Shown here piece by piece: positions 1 to 9,320 of a stretch of 64,000 bases of DNA; position 1 is the stretch's first letter, and every line of letters starts with the position of its first letter. The DNA comes from Flavisphingomonas formosensis (lineage in GTDB: Bacteria > Pseudomonadota > Alphaproteobacteria > Sphingomonadales > Sphingomonadaceae): positions 496,001 through 560,000 of the forward strand of contig NZ_WRPK01000002.1 of the NCBI RefSeq assembly GCF_009755815.1, given 5' to 3'. The notes beneath the pieces are model-generated. The model saw nothing but the letters and a program-made list of their open reading frames with translations. It made no database searches and was not told the DNA's origin. The translations under genes were made by a program, and so were the position numbers.

Positions 1-350
1 GTGAAGGGACGGCCGCGGTCCGCAGGACGGGGGTAATCGTAGCGGAAATAGTTCAGCATCTCCTCGGTACGGACGGCGTCGGGCGGCGGCGGAGAGCCCT
101 TGTTCAGGAAGCGGCGCACATTGGCATAGCTGCCCGTGTCGACATCCACGGCGAAGGTCGAGACCGGGGCGTCGGCGACGGCCCGCACGGGAGCCACCGG
201 CTTGCCGTCGTAGCGCTCGCCCGATGGCGGGGCGAGCCCATCCTGCTCCCCGGACGCGTAGCTCATCGTCGGGCCGGTGCTCGTCTCGGCAGGCTTGCAG
301 GCGGCGGTGGAGACCAGGAGACCGAGCAGGATCGCGGAACGCAGCTTCAT
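1..350 (-). CDS. von Willebrand factor A lipoprotein, YfbK-type, N-terminal part
   Basis: The gene runs off the left edge, and only about 116 N-terminal residues are visible. They begin with a hydrophobic signal ending at a cysteine (STAAC, residues 14-18), which suggests a lipoprotein. The stretch STFAVDVDTGSYANVRRFLN followed by PPPDAVRTEEMLNYFRYDYP is characteristic of the region that precedes the vWA domain in YfbK-like proteins. The vWA domain itself lies outside the window. The family is usually envelope-associated and of uncertain function. The start is the only ATG before the signal peptide. The lipobox is weak, so lipidation is inferred. Confidence 0.75.
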   Translation of the reverse strand, partial: MKLRSAILLGLLVSTAACKPAETSTGPTMSYASGEQDGLAPPSGERYDGKPVAPVRAVADAPVSTFAVDVDTGSYANVRRFLNKGSPPPPDAVRTEEMLNYFRYDYPRPADRGRPF

Positions 351-586
351 GAGGCACTCTCCTTCGTTGATCGCCCCTGAGCGTATCGACGACAACATTC
401 TGGCGCAATATTGAAACGGTTTGCCGATAAAATGGGTGATGTTGCCAAAATAGCACGCCGTTTTGGGCGTGGTCGCTACGGTGGGCCTGTGATGATTCGA
501 CTCGATCCAGGCCCGTTTGCAAGCCAGCCGCGACACCCTGTTCCAGCCCGTCGCAAACACCGGCCCGCCTGGTATATTCGCTGACC

Positions 587-1180
587 ATGCGCGCCTTCCT
601 CGATTTCGAAGCATCCTCGCTCGCCAAGCAGAGTTATCCGATCGAGGTTGCGTGGGTGTTCGAGGACGGTGTGTCCGAAACGCATCTGATCCGGCCGGCG
701 CCGGACTGGGACGATTGGGATCCGCGATCGGCCGAGATCCACCATATCGAGCGCGCGACGCTGCTTGCCGAAGGCGAGTCGCACCAGGCGGTCGCGCAGC
801 GGATGGTGGAGGCGCTGACCGGCCACGCGCTGTTCGCCAGCGCGCCGTCCTGGGACGGGAAATGGCTGAGCACGCTGCTGCGCGCGGCCGGACTGCCGCG
901 ACACTCCTTGCGGCTGCGCGCGACGGAGGCGGCGCGGATCGAAGCGGCGATCGAGGTGCTGAAACCGGCCGTTCCGCCGGCGGCGCTGAGCCGCGCGGTC
1001 AAGGAAACGCTGGTGCTGGCGGAATTGCGCGGCGGGCGCACGCCGCCCCTGCACCGGGCGCTCGCCGACGCGCAACGGGAGCGCGATTCGTGGATGTGCG
1101 TGCGGGACGTGGCGCTGGAGCGCGCCGCCGCCGAGCGCGCCGAGGCTCAGGCCGCGCCGGCCAGCACCAGCTCGAGCTGA
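587..1180 (+). CDS. DEDDh-type 3'-5' exonuclease-like protein
   Basis: A 197-residue protein. All five residues expected of a DnaQ-like DEDDh exonuclease can be placed: D6 and E8 in FLDFEAS, D90 in PSWDGKW, and H156 and D161 in HRALAD. It probably removes nucleotides from 3' ends of DNA or RNA in the cytoplasm, but the substrate cannot be read from sequence. The protein is a bare catalytic domain with a short charged tail. The last 34 bases overlap the 3' end of the convergent NUDIX gene. The start ATG sits directly before the conserved first beta strand. Confidence 0.7.
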   Translation: MRAFLDFEASSLAKQSYPIEVAWVFEDGVSETHLIRPAPDWDDWDPRSAEIHHIERATLLAEGESHQAVAQRMVEALTGHALFASAPSWDGKWLSTLLRAAGLPRHSLRLRATEAARIEAAIEVLKPAVPPAALSRAVKETLVLAELRGGRTPPLHRALADAQRERDSWMCVRDVALERAAAERAEAQAAPASTSSS

Positions 1181-1614
1181 TCGAGCAGCGGCTGCTGGCT
1201 CGGCAACATCATCGCGCGCGCATCGGCCAGCCCGAACCAGCGGGCGGCATCCACCTCCGGAAAGGTCTGCATGCGGCCGCTGCGGGGCGGCCATTCGATC
1301 TCGAAGGTCATGCTGCGGATCGCATCGGCATCGACATCCTGCTCCAGCAGAAAGGCCTGGACGCGCTTGCCGCCCGCCTGGCGGATCTCCATCAGCGGCT
1401 GGAGGTCGCCGGCGAGGGCGATGCCGAGTTCCTCCTCCACCTCGCGCCGGGCGGCGGCATCGTCCGCCTCGTCCGGCTCGATCGCGCCCTTAGGGATCTG
1501 CCAGGCGCCCATATCCTTGCTGCGCCAATAGGGGCCGCCGGGATGGACGAGCAGCACCTCAAGACGGCCATCGCGGCGGCGATAGAGCAGCACGCCGGCG
1601 CTGCGCGGGTTCAT
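1147..1614 (-). CDS. NUDIX hydrolase
   Basis: A 155-residue protein with a complete Nudix box: G-x5-E-x7-REVEEELGI in the GAIEPDEADD... helix. This binds Mg2+ for hydrolysis of a nucleoside diphosphate linked to another moiety. The opening SAGVLLYRRRDGRLEVLLVHPGG and the PKGAIEPDE context resemble the Ap4A or MutT-like branch that NCBI annotates simply as NUDIX domain protein. Its ATG overlaps the stop of the upstream MFS gene as ATGA, so the two are probably translationally coupled. Its 3' end overlaps the convergent exonuclease gene by 34 bases. The substrate is unknown. Confidence 0.85.
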   Translation of the reverse strand: MNPRSAGVLLYRRRDGRLEVLLVHPGGPYWRSKDMGAWQIPKGAIEPDEADDAAARREVEEELGIALAGDLQPLMEIRQAGGKRVQAFLLEQDVDADAIRSMTFEIEWPPRSGRMQTFPEVDAARWFGLADARAMMLPSQQPLLDQLELVLAGAA

Positions 1615-3035
1615 GCCGTGCCGCCCCGCGGGCGCGCATCGAGCGTCAGCCAGGCGACGACACCGGAGGCCATGGCGAGCAGCGCGCAGACCAGGGCTGC
1701 GCCGTGGAAGGCCGCGATCAGCGCCGCCCCTCCGCTGGCGATCACGGCACCGGCGAGCGCGGTCGCGATCAGCCCGCCGGTACGCGCGATCGCGCTGTTG
1801 AAGCCGGAAGCGGTGCCGGTATGGCGGGCATCGACCGAGGAGAGGACGGCGGTGGTGAGCGGCGCGACCGCGCCGGCCATGCCGAGGGCGACGACGATCA
1901 TGCCGGGCATCACCCCGTTCCAATAGGATGCGAGCGGATCGAGCCGCGTCATCAGCAGGAAGCCGAGGCCGGTGACGATCGGCCCGATCGAAAGCGGCCA
2001 GCGCGGCCCGAGCCTTTCGGTGAGCCGCCCCATCAATCGCGAGGCAAGGCCGATCACGATCGAAAAGGGAAGCAGCGCCGTGCCGGCCGCGAGCGGAGAA
2101 TAGCCGCCGCCGACGATCAGCACATAGGGAAGCAGCACCAGCAGGCCGCCGAGCGCGCCGTAGAGCAGGAAGGTCAGCACCGTCAGGCCGACGAACGGCC
2201 GCGATCCGAACAGGGCGAGCGGCATCATCGCATCCTCGCCGCGGCGATGCTCGGCGAGCACGAAGAGCAGCAGCATCAGCAGGCCCGCACCGACGCCGGC
2301 GAGCACGGCGGGCGAGAGCATATGGTGGCTGGACCAGAGGGTGAGCCCCCAGGTGAGCGCGCCGAGCGCACCCGTAGCGAGCAGCGCGCCGGCCCAGTCG
2401 AGCGGCTGCGTGCCCGCCGCGCTTTCGGCGACGAAGCGCCGGGCGATGAGGATCGCCGCAGCCGCGACGGGCAGGTTCAGGAAGAAGATGGCACGCCAGC
2501 CGACCCCGTCGACCAGCCAGCCGCCCAGCGGCGGCCCCACCGCGCTGGCGATCGCGCCGGCTGCAGCCCAGGTGCCGATCGCCCGCCCGCGCGCTTCGCC
2601 GGAAAACGCATTGCCGAGGATGGCGAGGCTGTTCGGCATCAGCATCGCCGCGCCGACGCCCTGGAGACTGCGCGCGGCGAGCAGCACGGGCAGGTTCGGC
2701 GCCAGCGCGCACAGCACCGAGGCGAGCGCGAACAGGGCGACACCCATGACGAGCAGCCGGCGGCGGCCATAATGATCCCCGGCCGCGCCGCCGAGCAGCA
2801 GCAAGGCGGACAGCGGCAGCAGATAGGCGTTGATCGTCCATTGCAGATTGGCGGGAGTGGCGTGGAAGCTGCTTTCGATCGCCGGCAGGGCGACGTTCAT
2901 CACCGACCCGTCGATGAAGGCCAGGCTCGACGCGCACATGGTGGCGGCAAGCGTCCAGCCGGGACGGGCAACCGTTCCGGCTTCCGCCGCCTGCGCGGCG
3001 GCCTCGTCGCAGGGCGCGGCGAGGCTGGTGCTCAT
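1611..3035 (-). CDS. MFS transporter, DHA2 (EmrB/QacA-like) drug efflux family
   Basis: About 474 residues and largely hydrophobic, consistent with the 14-helix DHA2 class. The early segment SLAFIDGSVMNVALPAIESS matches motif D1 of this class (usually LDxTIVNVALP). DHYGRRRLLVMG is motif A after helix 2, and the region around RSLQGVGAAMLMPNSLAIL carries motifs B and C. It is expected to export drugs or small organic molecules with proton antiport. The open frame extends upstream to 3197, but the ATG at 3035 (MSTSLAAP) fits the family start. It precedes the NUDIX gene with an ATGA overlap. Confidence 0.88.
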   Translation of the reverse strand: MSTSLAAPCDEAAAQAAEAGTVARPGWTLAATMCASSLAFIDGSVMNVALPAIESSFHATPANLQWTINAYLLPLSALLLLGGAAGDHYGRRRLLVMGVALFALASVLCALAPNLPVLLAARSLQGVGAAMLMPNSLAILGNAFSGEARGRAIGTWAAAGAIASAVGPPLGGWLVDGVGWRAIFFLNLPVAAAAILIARRFVAESAAGTQPLDWAGALLATGALGALTWGLTLWSSHHMLSPAVLAGVGAGLLMLLLFVLAEHRRGEDAMMPLALFGSRPFVGLTVLTFLLYGALGGLLVLLPYVLIVGGGYSPLAAGTALLPFSIVIGLASRLMGRLTERLGPRWPLSIGPIVTGLGFLLMTRLDPLASYWNGVMPGMIVVALGMAGAVAPLTTAVLSSVDARHTGTASGFNSAIARTGGLIATALAGAVIASGGAALIAAFHGAALVCALLAMASGVVAWLTLDARPRGGTA

Positions 3036-3221
3036 GCGCGCCCTTTCCGTCCCAGGCTTCCGGCCGTCGTTCGACTCATGGCTCTCCGTCCATCCGCCGT
3101 CGCTAACCGCATGATGCGCCCGGCAGTTCCCCGCGCAACCCCCGGATACAAAACTTCTCGGCCTGGCGCCCTGAATCGGTGTAGGCACCGGGGGCACGCG
3201 AGAAGGGACAGGGGATCAGGC

Positions 3222-4070
3222 ATGGACAATGAGCATCCGGTTGCGGACGCCCCGGCCTCCGCATCGCGCGATCCCTCCACCTGGCCGGCCTGGGCGAAGC
3301 CGTCGAGCAACCGGATGGTCGACGTGGGCTGGCTGCTCGAGACCGATCAGGCACGCTTCGTCTGGGGGGAGCCGCGCCGGATCGTGCGCAGCGATCCTCC
3401 GCCCGCCCATGCGAAGGCGGTGAGCTACTGCCCGGCGGTCGTCGACCATGAAGGGCGGATGTTCGACATACCCTGCCCGATCGACCTCAAGCTCGGCTTC
3501 CGCAAGGACAAGGAGGGCAAGGCGACGCTCGTCAATCTCGACGGCGACCAGTCCTCGATCCGCAACAAGACGCTCAATTCGATGGTCTCGCTGGTCGGCC
3601 AGAAGGAATGGCGGCATCCCGAGCGGCCGATCCTGCAGCTCATCACGCCTTATATCTTCCTGTCGGACGAGCCGGTCTACATGACGCAGCTTCCGCCGAT
3701 GACGCACTATCGGCCGGATCCGTGGCCGGGCCAGCTCATCGCGGGGCGGCTGCCGATCCATATCTGGCCGCGGCGGATGATGTGGGCGTTCGAATGGTAT
3801 GAGCCCGGCAAGCCGCTGGTGCTGCGGCGGGGCGAACCCTGGTTCCACGTCCGCTTCGAGACGCATGATCCTTCGCGGCCGGTGCGCATGTTCGAAGCGG
3901 AGCTGACGCCGGACCTCAAGGAATATCTGGAAGGCATTCGCGGCGTCGCCAACTATGTCGACCGCACCTATTCGCTGTTCAAGGTGGCCGAGGAACGACG
4001 GCCGGCGACGCTGCTGAAACGCAAGGCGCGCGGCGCGGCGGCAGAACAGGTGACGCCGGACCTGCGGTAA
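3222..4070 (+). CDS. Conserved hypothetical protein, function unknown
   Basis: A 282-residue soluble protein with no signal peptide or membrane segment. It is rich in Trp, Pro and Tyr. Distinctive segments are MVDVGWLLETDQARFVWGEP, DHEGRMFDIPCPIDLKLGF and PGQLIAGRLPIHIWPRRMMW. The tail is basic (LLKRKARG). It may belong to a domain of unknown function such as DUF6065, but I cannot verify this. The same open frame extends back to 1704 only as an antisense shadow of the MFS gene. The ATG at 3222 follows a purine-rich leader (GGGACAGGGGATCAGGC). The gene ends 18 bp from the convergent SDR gene. Confidence 0.65.
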   Translation: MDNEHPVADAPASASRDPSTWPAWAKPSSNRMVDVGWLLETDQARFVWGEPRRIVRSDPPPAHAKAVSYCPAVVDHEGRMFDIPCPIDLKLGFRKDKEGKATLVNLDGDQSSIRNKTLNSMVSLVGQKEWRHPERPILQLITPYIFLSDEPVYMTQLPPMTHYRPDPWPGQLIAGRLPIHIWPRRMMWAFEWYEPGKPLVLRRGEPWFHVRFETHDPSRPVRMFEAELTPDLKEYLEGIRGVANYVDRTYSLFKVAEERRPATLLKRKARGAAAEQVTPDLR

Positions 4071-4088
4071 GCGGGACCGGCCCGACCG

Positions 4089-4979
4089 CTACTGCCGATA
4101 GCCCTTGAGGCCGCCAGCCTCCGAATATTGCTGGTTGAGGAAGGCGCGGACACCGTCGGGCAGGGTCGGCGTCTGAAGTTCGCTGAGGTGGGCGCCGCGA
4201 TCCCTGGCCATCGCCGCCATCACCTCGGGATGGGTCGATATCCAGAATTGCCTGGCGGCGATGCCATCCAGGATGATCCTGCCGGCCTCCAGCCCGGTAA
4301 GGCCGCCCTGCACCATATTCTCCATATAAGCGCGCTGCGCCTCCACGAAATCGCGGGCGCCGCCCACGGGCGAATCCCGGAAGATGCGGGTCGCGACCGG
4401 GCCGGGCAGGATCGCCGAAACGTGGATAGGCGCATCCACCGCCTGCATCTCCAGCGAAAGGCATTCGCAGAAGGAGAGGACGGCGTGCTTGGTCAGAATA
4501 TAGGCGGTCTGCGTGGGCATCATGCCGAGCCCGCCGACCGAGGAGACATTGGCGACATAGCCGCGCTTGCCGCTCGCCAGCATGCGCGGAAGAAAGGCGC
4601 GAACCCCGTGGACGACACCGGCGATGTTGATCGCGATGATACGGTCCCAGGTCTCCGCCGACACCTCCCAGCTATAGCCCATGGTCTCGATGCCGGCGTT
4701 GTTGATCAGCAGACGCACATCACCCCAGCGATCCTGGACGATCGCCGCGAGCCGATTGAGCGCAGCGGCATCGGTGACGTCGGTCGGCACCGGCATCGCC
4801 GTGCCGCCGTCCGCTTCTATGTCCGCGGCGACGCGGGCGATGCGGTCCTCGGCTATGTCGGCGAGCACCACCCTCATGCCCAGCGCCGCCGCGTGACGTG
4901 CAATCCCTTCGCCGATGCCGCTGCCCGATCCGGTGATCACGGCAACGCCGCCCTCGAACGCTTCCTTCGCCGTCATCAT
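4089..4979 (-). CDS. SDR family oxidoreductase
   Basis: A 296-residue classical short-chain dehydrogenase. It has the TGSGSGIG cofactor loop near residue 15, the D in VLADI that would prefer NAD, NNAG near residue 95, the catalytic Ser in NVSSVGG, and the YILTK catalytic Tyr/Lys motif. Two adjacent ATGs (4979 and 4976) follow the ribosome site GGGAG; I chose the first. It lies 38 bp downstream of the Baeyer-Villiger monooxygenase on the same strand, so the two probably form an operon. In such pairs the SDR often makes or uses the ketone substrate. The substrate itself cannot be told. Confidence 0.88.
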   Translation of the reverse strand: MMTAKEAFEGGVAVITGSGSGIGEGIARHAAALGMRVVLADIAEDRIARVAADIEADGGTAMPVPTDVTDAAALNRLAAIVQDRWGDVRLLINNAGIETMGYSWEVSAETWDRIIAINIAGVVHGVRAFLPRMLASGKRGYVANVSSVGGLGMMPTQTAYILTKHAVLSFCECLSLEMQAVDAPIHVSAILPGPVATRIFRDSPVGGARDFVEAQRAYMENMVQGGLTGLEAGRIILDGIAARQFWISTHPEVMAAMARDRGAHLSELQTPTLPDGVRAFLNQQYSEAGGLKGYRQ

Positions 4980-5017
4980 CTTCTCCCGCCCTGTGCTTGT
5001 TCTTCCGGCTGCCCCGA

Positions 5018-6814
5018 TCACCCCTTGCGCAGGGCCAGCCCTTCCAGCGTGCCGGCGTCGCGCCACTGCTCCAGCAGCGCGGAGTAGCCGACCGAACCGC
5101 CCCCGTAAAAGCTGCTGCGCAGATCGGCCTCGGTCATCTTGCCTTCGTTGTTGCGATAGCTGGGGGTGCATTCCTCATTGAAGCGCGCGGCGGGGACGGC
5201 CATGCGCACGATGGTGTCGCACCACGCCTGCTCCGCATCCTGCGTCACCTCGACGACATGCGCGCCGCGCGCCCGCGTCTCGGCGATGATGTGGGCGATA
5301 TGCGCGGTGATCTCCCCGACGATGTGGAGGACGTTCGGCGTGCCGCCGACATGGGCCGTGGCCGAGATCAGGAAGGCGTTGGGAAAGCCGTGCACGTGCA
5401 TGCCGTGCAGGGTGGTGATGCCGTCCCGCCATTTGTCGGTCAGCGTGATGCCGCCGCGGCCGATAATGTCCATCGCCGTCTGCCGCTTGTAGCTGGTGCC
5501 GACTTCGAAGCCGGTCGCGAAGATCAGGCAATCGAGCGGATATTCTTTTCCATCGACGACGGCCCCCGTCTCGGTGATGCGCTCGACACCCCTGCCCTGG
5601 GTATCGACCAGGGTCACGTTCGGCCGATTGAATGTCGGCAGATATTCGTCGTGGAAGCAGGGCCGCTTGCAGAACTGATTATACCAGGGTTTCAGCGCCT
5701 CCGCCGTCGCCTTGTCGGTGACGATGGAATCGATGCGCGCGCGTATCTCTTCCATCTTCCGGTAATCCGCCATCTGCGCAGGCTCGGCGATCTCGGCGGG
5801 CATATTGTCGACCAGCACGCCGGGCAGGTTACGGAACACGTCGATCCAGCCGTCGCCGACCAGATCCTCGTCCTGCGTACCGCCGCTCACCAATATGTTG
5901 AAATTGTCCATCCGCCGCTTCTGCCAGCCCGGCGTCAGCGTCTTCACCCATTCGGGATCGGTCGGGCGGTTGCCGCGGTAGCCCACCATCGAGGGGGTAC
6001 GCTGGAACACGAAAAGCTGCTTCGCCCATGCGCCGAGATGCGGAATGCACTGCACGCCCGTCGCGCCCGTGCCGATGATGCCGACAGCCTTGTCGGCAAG
6101 GCCGGTCAGCTCGCCTTTCGAGTGGCCGCCCGTATAGCCATAGTCCCATCGGCTGGTGTGGAAGGCGTGGCCCTTGAAGTTTTCGATGCCGGGAATGCCG
6201 GGCAGCTTGGGCTGCTGCAGGAAGCCGGCGCCGAGCACGACGAACCGGGCCTTCACCCTGTCTCCGCGATCGGTGGCGACGATCCAGCGGGCGATCGCCT
6301 CGTCCCAGCGCAGTTCGCGCACTTCGGTCTGCAGCAGCGCCTGGCGGTAGAGATCATATTTGCGCGCGACCGCCTGGGCGTGAGCGAGAATCTCCGGCGC
6401 CTTGGCATATTTCTCGGTCGGCATGGTGCCGACCTCTTCGAGCAGCGGAATATATATGTAGGATTCAATGTCGCAGGCGGCGCCGGGATAGCGGTTCCAA
6501 TACCAGGTGCCGCCGAAATCGCTGCCCTTCTCGACGATGCGAATATCTTCCACGCCGGCCTCGCGCAGACGCGCCGCCGTCAGCAAGCCACCGAAGCCGC
6601 CGCCGACGATCACCACCTCCGCCTCGTCGAACAGCGGCGCCCGCTCGATACGCTCGGCATAGGGGTCGGCCGAAAAATGGGCGAAGCGGCCGGATACCGG
6701 GATATATTGCTCGACGCCATCCTCGCGCAGGCGCTTGTCCCGCTCGGCCAGATATTTGGCCTTCAGCGCGATCGGGTCGATCTCATTCCGCACGCCATCC
6801 ACAGCTTCGCCCAC
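5018..6814 (-). CDS. Baeyer-Villiger-type flavin monooxygenase
   Basis: A 598-residue FAD/NADPH enzyme that would insert oxygen next to a ketone to give an ester or lactone. The FAD Rossmann motif is GGGFGG near residue 71, the NADPH motif is GTGATG near residue 245, and the type I fingerprint FKGHAFHTSRWDY (FxGxxxHxxxW) lies between them. An N-terminal extension of about 65 residues precedes the first Rossmann motif. The start is GTG, supported by the strong ribosome site GGAGGGG 5-6 bp upstream. It leads the operon with the SDR gene. Steroid, cyclic ketone and aryl ketone substrates are all possible. Confidence 0.88.
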   Translation of the reverse strand: MGEAVDGVRNEIDPIALKAKYLAERDKRLREDGVEQYIPVSGRFAHFSADPYAERIERAPLFDEAEVVIVGGGFGGLLTAARLREAGVEDIRIVEKGSDFGGTWYWNRYPGAACDIESYIYIPLLEEVGTMPTEKYAKAPEILAHAQAVARKYDLYRQALLQTEVRELRWDEAIARWIVATDRGDRVKARFVVLGAGFLQQPKLPGIPGIENFKGHAFHTSRWDYGYTGGHSKGELTGLADKAVGIIGTGATGVQCIPHLGAWAKQLFVFQRTPSMVGYRGNRPTDPEWVKTLTPGWQKRRMDNFNILVSGGTQDEDLVGDGWIDVFRNLPGVLVDNMPAEIAEPAQMADYRKMEEIRARIDSIVTDKATAEALKPWYNQFCKRPCFHDEYLPTFNRPNVTLVDTQGRGVERITETGAVVDGKEYPLDCLIFATGFEVGTSYKRQTAMDIIGRGGITLTDKWRDGITTLHGMHVHGFPNAFLISATAHVGGTPNVLHIVGEITAHIAHIIAETRARGAHVVEVTQDAEQAWCDTIVRMAVPAARFNEECTPSYRNNEGKMTEADLRSSFYGGGSVGYSALLEQWRDAGTLEGLALRKG

Positions 6815-6988
6815 GCAATCCCCTCCTTCGCAACGAAGCCTGCCTGCGACGAATAGGCAGACCCATTTTGACCCGTTCTAAAGGCTTTTGCGGCGGGGCG
6901 GAGCGGCGCTATTCACAATTGGCTCGCCAGACTACCCGAATTGGTCAATGAGACGATACTTATCCGTTACTAGCCCAACTGCCTTCTG

Positions 6989-8125
6989 TCAGGCGACGGC
7001 GTCGCCGGCGACAGGAAAGCCGGCCCGATAAGGCTGGATGCCATCACCCAGAAAGACGCTATTTTCTTCGCGCAGGCGCGCGCCGGCATCGTCGTAGAGG
7101 AAGGGCAGATAGGCGTAGCGACGGCCGCTGCGCACGGGCAGCGCCTCGTGCAGCATGGAGCAGGAGAAAACGATCGCTCCGCCGGTCGGCGCGCGATAGG
7201 CACGCGGGCCATATTCCGGGAAACGGAGCTCGCCGCCTTCATAGTCGTCGGCATTGAGATTGATCGTCACCGCGAAGCGGCGATGCGCGGTGCCCTTGGT
7301 CGTATTGTCGCGATGCGGACGGAAATAGCCGCCGCTGCCGCCGTCATAGCAGGCGACGATATGCCGTTCGATGCGCGTGGCATTATATTGGAAGGCGTGC
7401 CGCAGGCGCGGCACCAGGCGCACGTTGATCCGGCCGATCAGCGCGCGGCGCAGCAGCTCATCCTCGATATTATAGTCGCTGCGCCGCTTGTGGTTTGCGT
7501 CGGTCATATAGACCGTCCTGCCGTCCACCTCGCGCATGAAGCCGGATTCGGCGCCGCCATTGGTATCGTAAAGCTCGATCAGCTTGCGACACAGCTCGGG
7601 TTCGAAGATCCGCGGCACCTGCAGCACCGGCGCCCAGAGCTGGTCGCGCGGCCCGGCGATCAGACGCTCGAGATGGGCGATCGCCTCCAGCCCCTCGCCC
7701 AGCGGATAGATGCCGGCCACCTGCAGCGCATGATCCAGCACCAGCCAGTGCGGGCGATAGCTGCCGGCGGAGTCCGGATCTGGCACCGCGCCATAGGACA
7801 GGCTGACCTGGCGATCATGGTCGAGCAGGAAACGCAGGCCCGGGACTTGCGGCACGATCCGGCCCTGGGCGGAATCCTGCGGATCGATGGTGACACCGAA
7901 GAAGCAGGCCGCCACATCGTCGAACAGGGGACGATGCGCGGCCACGAGATCGAGCGCGGCGCGGCACTGGCCATTGGCGGCGCTGCCGAAGAACAGCATC
8001 ATCACGGGACGGCCGGCCGCGGTATCGAAGACGTAGTTGGGATTGCCTTGCAGCGCCGGTGCGCGGAAGGAAGGCGCGAAATCGCCGACCAGCAACGGAA
8101 ACTTCCTCGGCTCGACGCCAGACAC
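6989..8125 (-). CDS. Peroxiredoxin-like domain fused to 2OG-Fe(II) oxygenase
   Basis: About 378 residues in two domains. Residues 5-150 look like an AhpC/TSA thioredoxin fold (VGDFAPSF ... MMLFFGS ... FFGVTIDPQDS ... FLLDHDRQVSLSYG). The cysteine in FFGSAANGQC remains, but the usual Pro and Thr of PxxxTxxC are Gly and Asn, so peroxidase activity is doubtful. The C-terminal half is a prolyl-4-hydroxylase-like oxygenase: HRD supplies HxD, LHEALPV the distal His, and GRRY the 2-oxoglutarate Arg. I chose the GTG at 8125 because a purine-rich GAGGGGG lies before it. No ATG fits the domain start. The upstream neighbour is a LuxR-type regulator on the same strand. Confidence 0.8.
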   Translation of the reverse strand: MSGVEPRKFPLLVGDFAPSFRAPALQGNPNYVFDTAAGRPVMMLFFGSAANGQCRAALDLVAAHRPLFDDVAACFFGVTIDPQDSAQGRIVPQVPGLRFLLDHDRQVSLSYGAVPDPDSAGSYRPHWLVLDHALQVAGIYPLGEGLEAIAHLERLIAGPRDQLWAPVLQVPRIFEPELCRKLIELYDTNGGAESGFMREVDGRTVYMTDANHKRRSDYNIEDELLRRALIGRINVRLVPRLRHAFQYNATRIERHIVACYDGGSGGYFRPHRDNTTKGTAHRRFAVTINLNADDYEGGELRFPEYGPRAYRAPTGGAIVFSCSMLHEALPVRSGRRYAYLPFLYDDAGARLREENSVFLGDGIQPYRAGFPVAGDAVA

Positions 8126-8240
8126 GATGCAACACCCCCTCACCCTCGGACGCGCGACACGCCCCGCCGCGACGCTACCGCAAGCAGATACGCCGCAGAA
8201 AGCGATTATCTTCCATTGCGGTGCAATCGCCCGCCGCCGT

Positions 8241-9320
8241 TCATCCAGGCATGCCGGCAAGCAACGCGATCAGATCGCTCTGTCGGCGCGTGTCGGTCCG
8301 CTGGAAGAGCGAGCGAAGCTGGGTTCGGATGGTCTCGCGCCCGACCTGCCGTTCCGCCGCGATCTCTTCCAGGGTAAGGCCGGCGAGCAGCCCTTCGGCA
8401 AGCACGGTCTCGGCCTGGGTGAAGCCATAGGCCTGGCGCAACCGGCTACCGCGGCGCTGTACGTCCCGAGTCTCTTCGGGATCATCGATCAGCAGCAGCG
8501 CACCGTCCAGCGGGTCGGTGCCGCCAGGCAGGACGAGCACGCGGTAGGAGCGCCTGAACGACGGCCGGCGACAGAGAAAGGCGGTACGCGTGGCCGGTCC
8601 GCGATCGATGACGTCTTGAACGGCGAGGCGGAGCCCCTGCGCGGCGACACCATCCTCGACCGCGAAACAGCCGCCACGCACAGCCAGGCCGTCAGCCGCA
8701 TCCAGCACCGCCACGGCGGCCGCCGACGCCTGATGGATGCGCAGCTGCCGGTCGACGCGCAGAATCGCGCGGCCGCTGGCGTCCACCATATGGCGCAGCC
8801 CCCGCGCCTCGGACCGTTCCCGCTCGACCAGACGGCGCAGGCGGAGGATGCGATCGACATGACCATGCAGCGCACGAAGGCGCTCGGCATCGCCCTCGTC
8901 GAATTCGGCAGCACCGTAGGGGCGATGCACGGAGACGATCAACGTGTCGCCACCCGGAGGTGAGAACATGCCGAGACAGCTGGCGGTATCGTCGCCGAGC
9001 GGCTTCATCAGCTCATTGTACATCGGCGTCCGCAGGAAGGCGCTCGGCGGCAGCAGCTTGTCGAGGATGATCGGCGTTCCCATGCGCCCCGCCGTCACTG
9101 CGGCCTGCCGCCACGGATCGCTTCCCAAATATTCGCTATAGTAACGACCGAATGCCTCGGCCGGCCAATAATTCATCTGCCCGAAGCGCAAGGCTCCGTT
9201 CGAATCGAGATGGGTGACGACCGCCGAACGGGTTCCACAAAAGGCGGCGACAGACTCCGAAAGCCCATAAAAGGCGCGGTCATCCTCGATCGCTGCGTAA
9301 AGCTGCTCAACATCCCCCAT
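8241..9320 (-). CDS. LuxR-family transcriptional regulator with N-terminal sensory domain
   Basis: A 359-residue protein. The C-terminal 60 residues form a LuxR helix-turn-helix (YGFTQAETVLAEGLLAGLTLEEIAAERQ, then VGRETIRTQLRSLFQ). The N-terminal 300 residues have no receiver signature (no conserved phospho-Asp block). They look like a GAF/PAS-type region, as in many sphingomonad helix-turn-helix regulators. The ATG is preceded by GGGGG. The gene lies 115 bp upstream of the peroxiredoxin/oxygenase fusion in the same direction and may control it, and lies back to back with the 2840-residue RTX gene. The ligand is unknown. Confidence 0.85.
   Translation of the reverse strand: MGDVEQLYAAIEDDRAFYGLSESVAAFCGTRSAVVTHLDSNGALRFGQMNYWPAEAFGRYYSEYLGSDPWRQAAVTAGRMGTPIILDKLLPPSAFLRTPMYNELMKPLGDDTASCLGMFSPPGGDTLIVSVHRPYGAAEFDEGDAERLRALHGHVDRILRLRRLVERERSEARGLRHMVDASGRAILRVDRQLRIHQASAAAVAVLDAADGLAVRGGCFAVEDGVAAQGLRLAVQDVIDRGPATRTAFLCRRPSFRRSYRVLVLPGGTDPLDGALLLIDDPEETRDVQRRGSRLRQAYGFTQAETVLAEGLLAGLTLEEIAAERQVGRETIRTQLRSLFQRTDTRRQSDLIALLAGMPG

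Noticed and set aside
1704-3221. Long plus-strand frame reaching back 1.5 kb upstream of the unknown protein at 3222
   Set aside because: It is antisense to the well-supported MFS gene, and its translation is Arg/Asp/Gly-rich without motifs. The real start is ATG 3222.
4997-6856. A 619-residue plus-strand frame over the monooxygenase
   Set aside because: Antisense shadow of a gene with clear FAD and NADPH motifs.
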